Below, one piece after another: positions 11,806 to 22,600 of a stretch of DNA of 64,000 nucleotides. This DNA is from Ganoderma boninense. Its lineage: Eukaryota; Basidiomycota; Agaricomycetes; Polyporales; Polyporaceae. Both the position numbers and the translations under genes were made by a program. Each line of letters opens with the position of its first letter. Position 1 is the first letter of the stretch. The stretch spans positions 2,748,814 to 2,812,813 of the forward strand of contig CM035315.1 of NCBI GenBank assembly GCA_002900995.3. Direction: 5' to 3'. Under the pieces are notes generated by a model. That model was not told where the DNA came from, did not search any database, and saw only the letters and a list, made by a program, of their open reading frames with translations.

Positions 11806-12265
11806 TGTTACGACTGACTGTCGAGTAAGATCAGGGAGGAGGCTTACGAGACGAGCAAGGGCGTCGACGAGCACTTGTGCAGCGAGAGCGGAGCAGGGCT
11901 CGACAGTCAGGCTGGAGACAAGATGTATTGAGCGAGTAACTAACGAGCAAGAATACAGCCAGGCTTACCTGGAGACAAGAGGTCAAAACTGAGGTCTCCA
12001 GGTAGCAAAGTACAGGCCTTATATACATGTAACGGACAATGGGAACCGTGGACAATAGGTAACTATGGACACGGGAACCAGTGGGAGAACAATGGTATGT
12101 AGTACAATGACGACGGGAACAATGGGTAACAGGAGTTATTGTACTGCGAGAACAAGGGACAGGTTTGCTAAACAACGGAGGACAATAAGGACAACGCGGG
12201 AGGCAAACAGTCCGAAAAGGGAAAGAGAGACGCCGGGGTAGGCGCCGAGCGTGCCGTTCATGACA
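11806..12265 (-). repeat. 5' LTR of element A
   Basis: 460 bases, about 97% identical to 484-943. It is the promoter LTR of the minus-strand element and is flanked on the right by the TSD GTCAC. Confidence 0.95.
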
Positions 12266-13676
12266 GTCACCCCAGACACACAAGGACATGGCTTAACAGA
12301 TTCAATCAAGAGAAGACAGAAGTAGTGCCTATAGAAGCTTGTTCTACAGTATCGGTGTTTCCACCACCAGTACTACCCAAAGAAGACGTCAGGCCTGTCA
12401 TACCAACAGTATATTGGCAGGAGACCCCCACGAGATCTAGAACACCGGTATTTGGAAGAAGACAGGTGGACAAGCTCCCAGCAATAAAGAAAGAAAGCCC
12501 CAAGCAGTCAGGAACTATTCTAACTCAAGCCGAGGAAAACATCCTCCGACAGGCCGGAATTGAGTTCAAGAAAGACATAGACGGCATCACAGCCAGAACA
12601 ATCTTAGCAGCTGCAAGAAACACAGTTGGAATATCGGTATCAGGACCATACCACGATTGACAAACCCACAGAGGTCATTCTCATCTTTGGGATTGGATTG
12701 AAGTGGTAACCACCAACCTTTCAGAAATCAAAAGATCTTCCACCATCGTTGGACGAAGCCACCAACAAGTGAAGGACCTTCTTGAACACCTGAAGGCAGT
12801 TGAAAACACCCTACTCCACTGGCAGTTTGAAGATTTGGAAAGACCTGTTTGGACTGAAGACCTATTCCACCGATCACTACTCCAGGGAATCATTACAGTC
12901 CAGAACGCATTACATGACCCATCAAATCTCATCGACACCAGAGTACCACAGGAAATCGAAGTCCTTCGATGACTCATTGATGCAGAACGATACTACAGAC
13001 AACACCTCAATCGTTCCTAAACCACCAATCAATGAGCCTAGAGTGTATTGGATTTCAACATGCATTCGATACCAAAACTCAAAGAGACTGTCATCGAAAT
13101 CCAGCGTCACTCACACTCAAGTGGGAACCGTGTGAAAACCTATTGTGTCCACAAAGATATCAATGAACCCAGGTAGAAACCAAACTAGGAGGATCACATA
13201 AAATCCCCCAGCCAAGTCAGGAGGGACCAGTCAAAGCAAAAAATCCAAACAGTAGATTTCCGGAAATACTTCCATCACTTAGGACCCCAAAAGGAAGTCC
13301 AATCTCAACAACTCCCAAGAATCCCCTAGTTAACAAGCCCAAAGATCCTCAGGAGTTGGAAGTTGAAGAAGGAGGAAGTGAAGAAGAAGTTGAGGAAGGT
13401 CAGGAACCATCCACTGAAGGCAAAGGAAAGAAGCCAGAGCAAGAACCTGAACCAAAACCCATGGATACAGGAAAACCACAACAACTTGTGGAACTTGAGT
13501 ATCGAGTCCACTGGAATGGAATTGACTACCATGGATTCATCGACCCAGACCAACTGAAAGCCTTTGAAAAAGAACTATCGAGCTTGGGAGTCAAAAAAAA
13601 AGACGAAAACAAGTTTGCAGACCTCATGGTCAGAAACTCACACCAATATCTATTCGCTGACCGACTCCAATTCTGA
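12266..13676 (+). pseudogene. Element C pre-gag region (N-terminal extension of Gag), disrupted
   Basis: A frame that starts before the A insertion (about 334-483) continues from 12271 to beyond 12900. Its TGA stops at 12658 and 12970 are followed by more coding-like sequence in the same frame. Near 13.0 kb coding potential moves to the frame used by Gag and runs on with TGA at 13164 and 13674. A segment at about 13356-13480 is rich in Glu, Lys and Pro, and the region 13490-13670 looks folded. No known domain is recognised. It may be the N-terminal part of a very large Gag or a separate protein. Confidence 0.6.
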
Positions 13677-14987
13677 GGTATCAGAAAATTTAGTCGGCTA
13701 GCAGACACAACACCTACACCCGCCGAAAGTGCCAGTGCGGCATTTGGATCGATCATACCACCCAAACCGTTCTCACAATGGTCGCTTTCTGTACAAACAG
13801 GTTCTTCTAAGGAATCACCTTCTGAAAATCCCAAAGATGAAGTGGGTAAGGACGATGATGATTCTAGAGAAGATAGAGATACAGGAGGATCAGGTGGAGG
13901 AGATGGAGGTGACGATATGCCGAACCCACATGGAAACGGAGGTGAACCAGGTGGACCAGGCGGGGGTGGGCCAGGAGGACCAGGAGGAGGTGGACCAGCC
14001 AGACCGCAGTATCTTGCAGTCCCCAATGCCCAACCTCAAAGAGGAAGAGTCAAGATCAAGGAGCCTGAGATCTTTAATGGAGACAGGAACAAGCTCAAAG
14101 GATTCCTTGACCAACTATTCCTCGTATTCATAGGAGACCCCGACAAGTATGGCACAGACAGGGCAAAGGTTGCATACGCATTATCCTATCTTGGAGAAGG
14201 AGACATCAAATACTGGAAGAAACATCAGGTCGACAAGATACGGGATGATCCTCGAAATATGCCAACCTGGAAGGACTTTGAGGCTCTCCTTCGCACCTCA
14301 TACACGCCACTCAACCAAACCGATAATGCTATGTTGGATCTCGAAGAACTGTCCCTTGAAGACTTCAACAATATCCATGCCTTCAATGCACAGTTCAACA
14401 CCCTCATCAAGTACAGCCACATCCTTGATGGACAAATCAGCATGTCATACTATCGGAATGCCCTACCATCATGGATCCGAAACAAGATCTCCACATCATT
14501 TCCACTCCAAACCAACATTTGGGACTGGATTGGCCGAGCCACGGAAATCTATAAACAAGGCCTCATCAATCAAAAGATTGATGGAAACCTTCACAGGCGT
14601 AAGCCTAGGTGCAAGACCATGCAAGCGAAAGTTCGACGAAATATCCGTGACTCCTCCGAGAAGCCTGACACGACCAACACCAGTGCTACAGCCAACGTAA
14701 ACAAGATGACGTTGCAAGAGCGCTCAAGACACCTGCAGCAGAACTTATGCTTCTTTTGCCACAAACAAGGACATCAGGCCAAAGAATGTCCAAATAGAGC
14801 TAAGGGAGGCAAACCAGGGCGACGAGTCAACCGAAAGGTTAGACAAATCGTCACTGAAGATTCAGAAGGAGGAGAAGGAGACGATGAAAGCGACTCCAAG
14901 AAGTCAACAAACGAACAAAGTGAAGACGATAAATACCAGGTAGATGTGATCCAACAGGACTTTGACCCGGACGAAACAGATTTTTGA
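13677..14987 (+). pseudogene. Element C Gag (capsid and CCHC zinc knuckle)
   Basis: It follows the TGA at 13674 in the same frame. An acidic and Gly/Pro-rich stretch (about 13840-14010) leads into a Ty3-type capsid region (about 14040-14560). One zinc knuckle CFFCHKQGHQAKEC lies at 14748-14789, followed by an acidic tail. The ORF ends at TGA 14985-14987, where Pol begins in the -1 frame. Gag would package element RNA. Even taken from 13842 alone it is 381 residues without internal stops, better preserved than Pol, but the upstream TGAs make a full product unlikely. Confidence 0.85.
14979..14987 (+). promoter_or_regulatory. Probable -1 frameshift site, element C gag-pol
   Basis: GATTTTTGA ends the Gag frame. 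A one-base backward slip on the run of five T enters the protease frame, which is open from 14984. The heptamer is not a perfect X XXY YYZ site, so this is less certain than in A and B. Confidence 0.45.
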
Positions 14988-16686
14988 ACAGACAGGCAGA
15001 TTCAACACCTGACCTGTCTGACCAAAACTCCCACCATGTAAACCTTGTAACCAATACACAACAGCACAGGAACGCCATGTTGATACCTGGTTACATTGAG
15101 GTGGGAGGTAAAGCTGTTGAAGTCAAAGCCCTTATCGACACTGGAGCAGAAGCCATTATCATCAACTCGAAACTAGTGGAACAGTACAACCTACCAACTG
15201 TCAGATTGCCAAGAGCGCTTACATTTCATAATGCGGATGACAGTGTGAACAGAAAAGGGAATATCACCCACCAAGTCAAAGGGAAGTTCAGAGTCAAGAA
15301 CCAACGACTACCGACTCGATGGTACATAGCAGACCTGGGAAGAGATGATATCATCCTGGGGATGCCATGGATCCGAAGATATAACCCCACCATTGATTGG
15401 CAAAGTGGTTGAGTCAAATTCGACCCTCAAACCATTCAAAAGGAACAGAAGATATATCAGTATCAACAGACACACAATCCCCCAGATAGAACATTATGGG
15501 GACTACCAGGAACAACACCAGTACAAGACATGGTAATCTCTTATATTGAGGCCCCAATAGAGGAAATTGAGGACAATCAACTAACTCATAACCCCTCAAA
15601 GGTGCTTAAATACTTATGGGATAATGCTGCAAAACTACACAAAATGACAATATCTACAGAAATTGCCATTGCAGCAAACCAAGGAAAACAAGAGATACCA
15701 CTATCAGAACTTGTACCGGACTATGCTCAAGGATTTACCAAGGTATTTGAAAAGAGAGCAGCAGAACGATTTCCACCAACACGCCCATGGGACCACAAGA
15801 TCGAATTTAACCCAGAAAAGAACCTGCAAAATAAGAAGTGGGGAAAGATATACCCGCTAACTCTAACCAAAAAAGAGGAGCTACGCAAATTTGTAGATGA
15901 GAACATGGCAAAGGGATTTATCTGAAGATCTGAATCACCCTTTGCCTCGCCATTTTTCTTTGTTTCAAAGAAAGACGGAACACTACGACCTATTCAAGAC
16001 TATTGAGCCCTCAATGATATCACGGTTAAGAATGCCTATCCCCTACCACTACTAGACAATCTGACAAATCAAATTGGTAATGCAGGAATATTCACCAAAT
16101 TCAATGTGAGAGCAGGGTATAACAACATCAGAATCCGAGATAGTGATCAACACAAAGCAGCATTCATCACACCATTGGGATTGTTCGAACCAATGGTCAT
16201 GTTCTTCAGATTATGCAATGCACCAGCCACGTTCTAGACTATGATGGATACTATCTTCCAAGACCTACTTCGAGAAGGATGGATGATCATTTACATGGAT
16301 GACATCCTCATCTTCTCAGAAGAAATAGAGGAACACCGAAAACGAACTTGCCGAGTACTAGAACGACTACAACAACATGACTTGTACCTGAAACCAGAAA
16401 AGTGCAAATTTGAAGTTCCAGAAGTGGAATTCCTCAGAGCCATTATCAGCAAAGGACGAATTGCAATAGACCCTGTCAAGCTCAAAGCCATACATGAATG
16501 GCCGTCACCCAAAACAGTCAAACAGGTCCAATCATTCTTAGGATTCAGAAACTTCTACCGAAGATTCATTCGAAACTATTCGACCATTGCCAAATCCTTA
16601 ACTGAATTGACTAAGAAGGATAACCGCTGGAAATGGGAACCCAAACATGAACAAGCCTTCCAGGAACTAAAACGTCAATTCACACA
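14984..16686 (+). pseudogene. Element C Pol, N-terminal half (protease, RT, start of RNase H)
   Basis: The protease motif DTGA is near 15138. Reverse transcriptase runs from about 15880, with YMDD at 16292-16303. The frame never shifts but is cut by TGA at 15410, 15923 and 16004 and by TAG at 16235. Ty3 relatives, and elements A and B at alignable sites, have Arg (CGA) or Gln (CAG) there. The tether and RNase H start (about 16500-16686) are broken by the KDZ element inside the codons for RQFT; the missing part resumes at 46498. Single-base transitions explain every defect in this half apart from the insertion. Confidence 0.93.
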
Positions 16687-16760
16687 TGGTTCCACTAATA
16701 TGTACTGTAAGTGCCAGCCACCCGGGGGGTGTAATTCCATGCACTTGCTGGTCACCCGGG
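16687..16760 (+). repeat. Left terminal inverted repeat of the KDZ element
   Basis: It aligns to the reverse complement of the right end. Shared blocks include GTTCCA(C/T)TAA, CACCCGG(A/G)GGGTGTAA and GGTCA followed by CCGGG. Identity is imperfect. Confidence 0.8.
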
Positions 16761-17290
16761 CCCAGCCCGGATGCCTGTGTAGTATGGAATGTGCAGTCCG
16801 GCCGGGTATGACATACCAGAAGATTCCGGCCGGACAGTCCATCTCAGTTCTCCGTGCTCAATGTTTGGTGAGTTCATCTAGGTATGTACCTGCATCTAGT
16901 GTGGGGGTATAATCTTATTCACTGTTGGTGTCCCGGAGCTTTGTCTCATGTTGTAATATCACTATTGTCCAAATATACAGTGTTGAACAATATTCGAATG
17001 CACTGCATCGAGGGCTTCTGACCCAATTCACTCCTTAGCGCCCATGTAGGTAGGAGGGCCGGTTTCCAAACGTCTGGTAGCTTCAAAGGGGGTAACTCCA
17101 AATCTTATATGTACTGTATATACGGTCTATTGCGTGTAGGGAAAGATATTTTCATGTCGATACGACAACTAAACCACACCTGATGTAAGAATCTACCACC
17201 TATCGCTCCCATGTATCTGCTCTCTGCCTCTGACAGTATGCCTCCCATGTTCTCCCAACTACATATATGCAACTACGTGGGGTAACGATG
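16761..17290 (+). other. KDZ left subterminal region without genes
   Basis: No supported ORF. It contains two GTCCGGCCGGG/CCGGCCGGAC-like motifs near 16796 and 16830 that resemble the core of the tandem repeats further in. Confidence 0.5.
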
Positions 17291-17765
17291 TGCCCTGCAG
17301 TAGCATGGACCACCGTCCGAGGGGTAGTACCGGCCGGACGGTATGAACAGGTACTCCTTCCGCCTGGCCGGACGCGTGCACTGTACGCTCGGATGGCCAC
17401 CCCCTGGTCACCGCACGGTACGTATGGCCTATGTGCGCTGCAGTAGCATGGACCACCGTCCGAGTGGTGGTACCGGCCGGACGGTATAAACAGGTACTCC
17501 ATCCTCCCGGCCGGAGGCGTCCTATGTGCCCTGCAGTAGCATGGACCACCGTCCGAGTGGTGGTACCGGCCGGACGGTACAAACAGGTACTCCTTCCACC
17601 TGGCCGGACGCGTGCACCGTACGCTCGGATGGCCACCCCCTGGTCGCCGCACGGTACGTATGGCCTATGTGCGCTGCAGTAGCATGGACCACCGTCCGAG
17701 TGGTGGTACCGGCCGGACGGTATAAACAGGTACTCCATCCGCCTGGCCGGATGCGTGCACCGTAC
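17291..17765 (+). repeat. Subterminal tandem repeat of the KDZ element (two copies of about 237 bases)
   Basis: Each copy has a longer (about 148) and a shorter (about 89) subunit, and all four subunits contain GTAGCATGGACCACCGTCCG followed by TACCGGCCGGACGGTA or a close variant. That core is an interrupted palindrome (TACCG/CGGTA arms). ORFs over it on both strands are repeat artefacts. Subterminal repeats are typical transposase-binding regions in large DNA transposons; binding here is inferred. Confidence 0.85.
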
Positions 17766-17899
17766 TCTGGGACAACGTACCTCAGACAACCCTTGCTCCT
17801 GTGTATTATAGGGTGTATCACAATTGCTGATATCTGCTGTCATGCACAGCCATCCATTACCATCTAAACTGGTACATTACTGCTGCCGCCAAATATACT

Positions 17900-19265
17900 C
17901 TACGTATTATGTCCGTCCTGTGCTCCGTACATAGTCTCCCATTCGCCCCATACCGTTGCTACCTCATCCAAATTAGATGCAAAGACCGCATTATATGTAT
18001 CCCAGGAACTCAGGACAAGTGTCGCTGGAACCTCACGCAGAGAACGGAGATTGGAATATTGCGCCTCCAACACATGTATCTCTTCATCCAGCCTCGCACG
18101 CCGATCTTCTAGCCATCGTCGACTTTCGCTATCTGGTAAACACTCTGGCATTAATGGAGAGATGGTTGGGTTCTGAATTTGCTCTGGGGATGGAATGGAA
18201 TCTATGTTGCGAAATCGGACGGTGCGGCGCATGCGCTGTACTGCATTCAATGTGGCAGATGTTCCCTCAGGTGACGGAGAATCGACTCTGAGGCGTTCCA
18301 TGAGGTTTACAGAGGTAGCCTCTGAACCCCTTCCGCCTTCATCTATGCGTTCTGGCGGGGTGGACGCACTCCTTCTAGTGTTGTGTCTCCAATCGCACGG
18401 CGATACCAGTGGTTGTGATGGAGAGTCCTGAATGTTCAAAACATGCCCCACATGGTGTGAACGCCTTAGCAACGGCGATTGCGACGTGTCCCGGTTCGGC
18501 CAAGAGGAAGGCATCATGTCCATTGCGGATGATGTGGAGTATTCCGCACGGTAGAACCGTGGCTGCGAGGATCCGGAGTGCGAGCTCGAGCTCCGGCGTG
18601 CGGGGTCTGGGGTGGCAGGCCCTGGAGACTCGCCGTGGTAGAAGACTGGCTGCTGCGAGGATCCGGAGTGCGAGCTCGAGCTCCGGCTCGTGGGGTCTGG
18701 GGTGGCAGGCCCCGGAGACTCGCCGTGGTAGAAGACTGGCTGCTGAGAGGATCCGGAGTGCGAGCTCGAGCTCCGGCGCGCGGGGTCAGCATCAGCCGTG
18801 TGCCCTACAACCTGTCAGTATGCGAGCAGTGTGTCATAAGCAACCCGACAATAGACAAGTGAGCAATACATTCATCAGCGTACCTGGCGTGAAGAACTAG
18901 ATTCGACGCCTTCGGAAAGAGAAGGAAGTGCGCCCGGAGAGCCACCACGATAGAGCATCGGTGATAAATCGCCATCGTCCATTGGATCTTCCATATTCAT
19001 ATTCTCGGACGGTCCGGGGGCTTTTGCTGGAGGTCTCTGTTGCAGTCGATTGTCCTCACAGTCCTCTCTAGCATCCCTGCCGTACAAACAGCGTCATTTA
19101 TCACCTACCAGGCCCTCTGGACAGCATCACAATACCTACACTTGCCACGGGTTTGGGGATGAGGTCGACGTTAATAACATTGGGGTAACGTCCCGGATCG
19201 GAGTAGGTAGTCTCAACCTAACGTGTTTCGTTGATGGTTTCGATTCGGACGCTATACGCTGACCC
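17900..19265 (-). CDS. K1: Ser/Pro-rich coiled-coil protein of the KDZ element, unknown function
   Basis: At least two exons are clear, 19076-18884 and 18811-17900, joined by an intron with GTACGC and ACTGACAG ends that keeps the frame. An upstream exon (about 19265-19147) is likely, and its start is not fixed. The protein has three tandem 30-residue repeats of type RSSSSHSGSSQ-PVFYHGESP (18785-18555, 90-base period). A charged C-terminal part with a helical segment (about 18160-18000, WLEDRRARLDEEIHVLEAQY) follows. No known domain is recognised. It lies between the subterminal repeats and divergently from K2 (start 19659), so the two may share a promoter region. No stop interrupts the two clear exons. 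Confidence 0.6.
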
Positions 19266-19658
19266 TTAGCTGCCGTACGGTCAGAGGGCGGGTCAAGTAC
19301 CTCCGGATTCTGCACGCCCGCGCTTCTTTAAATGTTTTGCGCCCTCTGAGGACATCTGCAATTGCGTTGATAATTAAAACAGTTTTCGTGAGTTATCCGC
19401 TGTGTGAAAGACATACCTTAAGTTTGTAGTGCGATCCTGGGGAACACAAAGCTGCGTGAAGTGTGCGGAAGCGCCTCTTCAACGCCGGGCGTCTGTCTGG
19501 CGTCTACCCAACCACAACAACGTCTGAGGAATCAGATAAGAGATCGCGATAATATTACCACAACTTATGAGTCTGTTCACTTCTTGCGCCGACCACCACC
19601 ATCATTGATTGCACCACGTACATCTGTCCACTTCGAATCCACTCATCCCTACCTCGCT

Positions 19659-22600
19659 ATGGCTAAAAACACCAAAAAATCCCAACCTCGCCCCCAACCC
19701 ACGCCGGAGCTCATAAATGAAGTCCGAGAATATGCATCCGAACTCCACTACGCCTTTGAGATGTGGCCAAAGCAAAACCCTCACCTCCGCCTTCGATGGG
19801 ACCGCCAATTTCGCCACATCACCAATTAACTCATTCGGTGTCTTGAACGCGGTCGCTTCTCCTTCCTCCCTTGAGTTGCCATGGGGGCCATTTGGGCCAA
19901 CAACAAAAACATATTGCTACAAGAGGGTCGCAGTGTTGTGGTACGTCCGGGTCGACTGATTAGGTCCGGTACTGATGATGCTTCGTGTAGACCCCTTTCG
20001 AAACGGAAACTGTGATCCCGGTCTATGGCACGCACGAGTGCCTTGCGCCTCCGGCCCATCTGCGTCGCGCTGCTCTCGGCGGCATCACACCGGACAACTA
20101 CGCCCCCGGACTGCAGCTCCTCCCACTGGAGGAGGTCCGGACCAAATGGTGGGAGCCTTACATCGATCGTACGTATATTACATGTCTTTCCGCTGTCCAT
20201 ATTAACCACTCATTGCTTCCATCCGGTATTTCCAGAACCTGTTCTCGCAGCACCAAACCCACCCCTGGAACCCGGCCGGGCATCTCCCGAAGAGCATCCG
20301 GAGGAGCCCGATGTGGGCACCACACGCAGGGGCCGCTCTCAGACCGCAGTGGGCAGCACAGGCAGGGGCCGCTCTCAGCCCGGATTTACCAGCGCGCGCA
20401 GGGGTCGGTCTCAGACTCGTCGAGGGCAGTCCGCCCAGCGTCCGGGGCGTCACTCAGCCCGTCCGGGAACCAGTACGGCAGCGGATGCGCAGTCCGTGGC
20501 CTCGGACGGAGAGGAAGAGATTGACGACATCGAGGAAGAGCACCTGCAGGTACCTCGCAAGAGTGCAAGGGCCAAGCGTGCGACGTCCTGAGTCTGCGAA
20601 CAGCCTAGACGCAAGGCGACGATGGCGTCACATGTGGTTTCCACTATTGTAGTACAACAAACCATTATAGTGGTGCGTTTGATATGCTTATGCTGGCCGA
20701 ATTGTACGTTGTTAGATTGGTGGGCCATTGTAGTGGCAATACAACAGGCCCACTTGTTGTAGCATCTAAAGGCACTGATAACTGATTAGGGAGGCAATCT
20801 AATCCTAGATAAGAACGACTTTTTGATCTCTTGGCTTATCAGTAATCTTGCCTACTGATCTAATCTGCAATCCGCTTTAGGGCGCTTTTTTGATCTTTTG
20901 GCTAATCAAGCTGTGCTGGGTTGATCTAATCTAATGCACCTTTGATTAGGTCGATCTAATGGGCGCTTTTGGGCGCTTTTTTGATGATCTGGCTTCCTCA
21001 AATGGCAGTTGGTGGCTGGGGGCAGGTGGGGCACCAGGATGGGGTACCTCCTAGGTCCATTGTGGGCCCAATACTATAGCTATTGACTTGATTCTTTTTG
21101 CAGCATGTACATATAGATAGGGAGCATCCAGTCGACCAAACAGCGAAGCAATACACCTACTACAGCTGTTTATATAGCCCATACAGTGGTGGGGAGGAGA
21201 AGGTGCTGTATCTTGGGCATTTCTTGGGCAATCCCCTTCGTTGTTTTTGCATATAGTAGGCATTAGTAGTGGTATATTGGGTACATGGTTTGTTTGGGGC
21301 AGCAGTGCCTAGTACTATTTATGGGGAGCCTGCACTATTCAGCCCCTAGGCACTTTGCAGGCCAATATCTTGGGGGCCAGTGGTGCTATGACCAAGCCCT
21401 TAGTACCGTTGGAAAGGCATGATTTAGGGCTTTCTAATGGTATACCATATACCCCAATCCATGCACTTTCACTTACCCCCTCCTCCCCCCTCCCCCCACA
21501 TTGATCCCCTTATACCACAGCCCCCCATGGTCGGATTGCCTTGAAACTTTATACACATGTTATGCTATATGCCTGGCATATATGTACCAACTTGCAGCCT
21601 GTGAATCGCCCTACTCCTTCCGATATCCTATTTCTGCCATAGCACAATACTTGCATACTGTTTCCTCCATATCTTCCTACCACCTTCACCAAATGCTAGG
21701 ATCTCTTTTGTTCTATGTTTGTGTACTGTACCACTATCCAGATCGCCCATTGCATTCCTTATCAGAGCATGGGATCCCTTATGCTATTCTTATCAGTGTT
21801 TGCACACTAATACCCCTACTGTATTGGATCAGGGAAATACCATACAGATCAGATACCACCATTGGATAGAGGTACATTACCGCTTTCCAACACATTTTAG
21901 ATCATGAGATTTGGCCAAGAACTGAGGGAGATATGGGGAGGAACAGTGGTTAGAGGGTACTTTAGACTGGTTGGAACAGAGCTGTGCACCAATTTCCGAA
22001 GGAAACCTTCTATCCAATGCATCCCAAATGGTGCATCCAGCCCTCTTCCCCCCATATCTCCCTCAGTTCTTGGCCAAATCTCATGATCTAAAATGTGTTG
22101 GAAAGCGGTAATGTACCTCTATCCAATGGTGGTATCTGATCTGTATGGTATTTTCCTGATCTATTACAGTGGGGGTATTAGTGTGCAAACACTGATAAGA
22201 ATAGCATAAGGGATCCTATGCCCTGATAAGGAATGCAATGGGCGATCTGGATAGTGGTACAGTACACAAACATAGAACAAAAGAGATCCTAGCATTTGGT
22301 GAAGGTGGTAGGAAGATATGGAGGAAACAGTATGCAAGTATTGTGCTATGGCAGAAATAGGATATCGGAAGGAGTAGGGCTGTTCACAAGCTGCAAGTTG
22401 GTACATATATGCCAGGCATATAGCATAACATGTGTATAAAGTTTCAAGGCAATCCGACCATGGGGGGCTGTGGTATAAGGGGATCAATGTGGGGGGAGGG
22501 GGGAGGAGGGGGTAAGTGAAAGTGCATGGATTGGGGTATATGGTACCATTAGAAAGCCCTAAATCATGCCTTTCCAACGGTACTAAGGGCTTGGTCATAG

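Larger units (their letters stand above)
484..12265 (-). mobile_element. Element A: Ty3/gypsy chromodomain retrotransposon, nested in C
   Basis: Two 460-base LTRs (484-943 and 11806-12265) bound it, flanked by the 5-base TSD GTCAC (479-483 and 12266-12270). Reading on the minus strand, the order is 5' LTR, self-priming site, leader, gag, -1 frameshift site, pol (PR-RT-RH-IN-chromodomain), polypurine tract, 3' LTR. The copia element D (5419-10636) splits gag; without it A is about 6.6 kb. The LTRs differ at about 14 of 460 sites by eye. Pol holds a TAA stop and one frameshift, so this copy is inactive. It belongs to the same family group as element B. Confidence 0.95.

Noticed and set aside
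17291..17765. CRISPR-like array
   Set aside because: Units are long, direct and nearly identical, with no unique spacers, in a eukaryotic transposon.
17200..17843. Overlapping ORFs of 99-194 aa on both strands at the KDZ left end
   Set aside because: They translate the tandem repeat; coding-like length comes from repetition.
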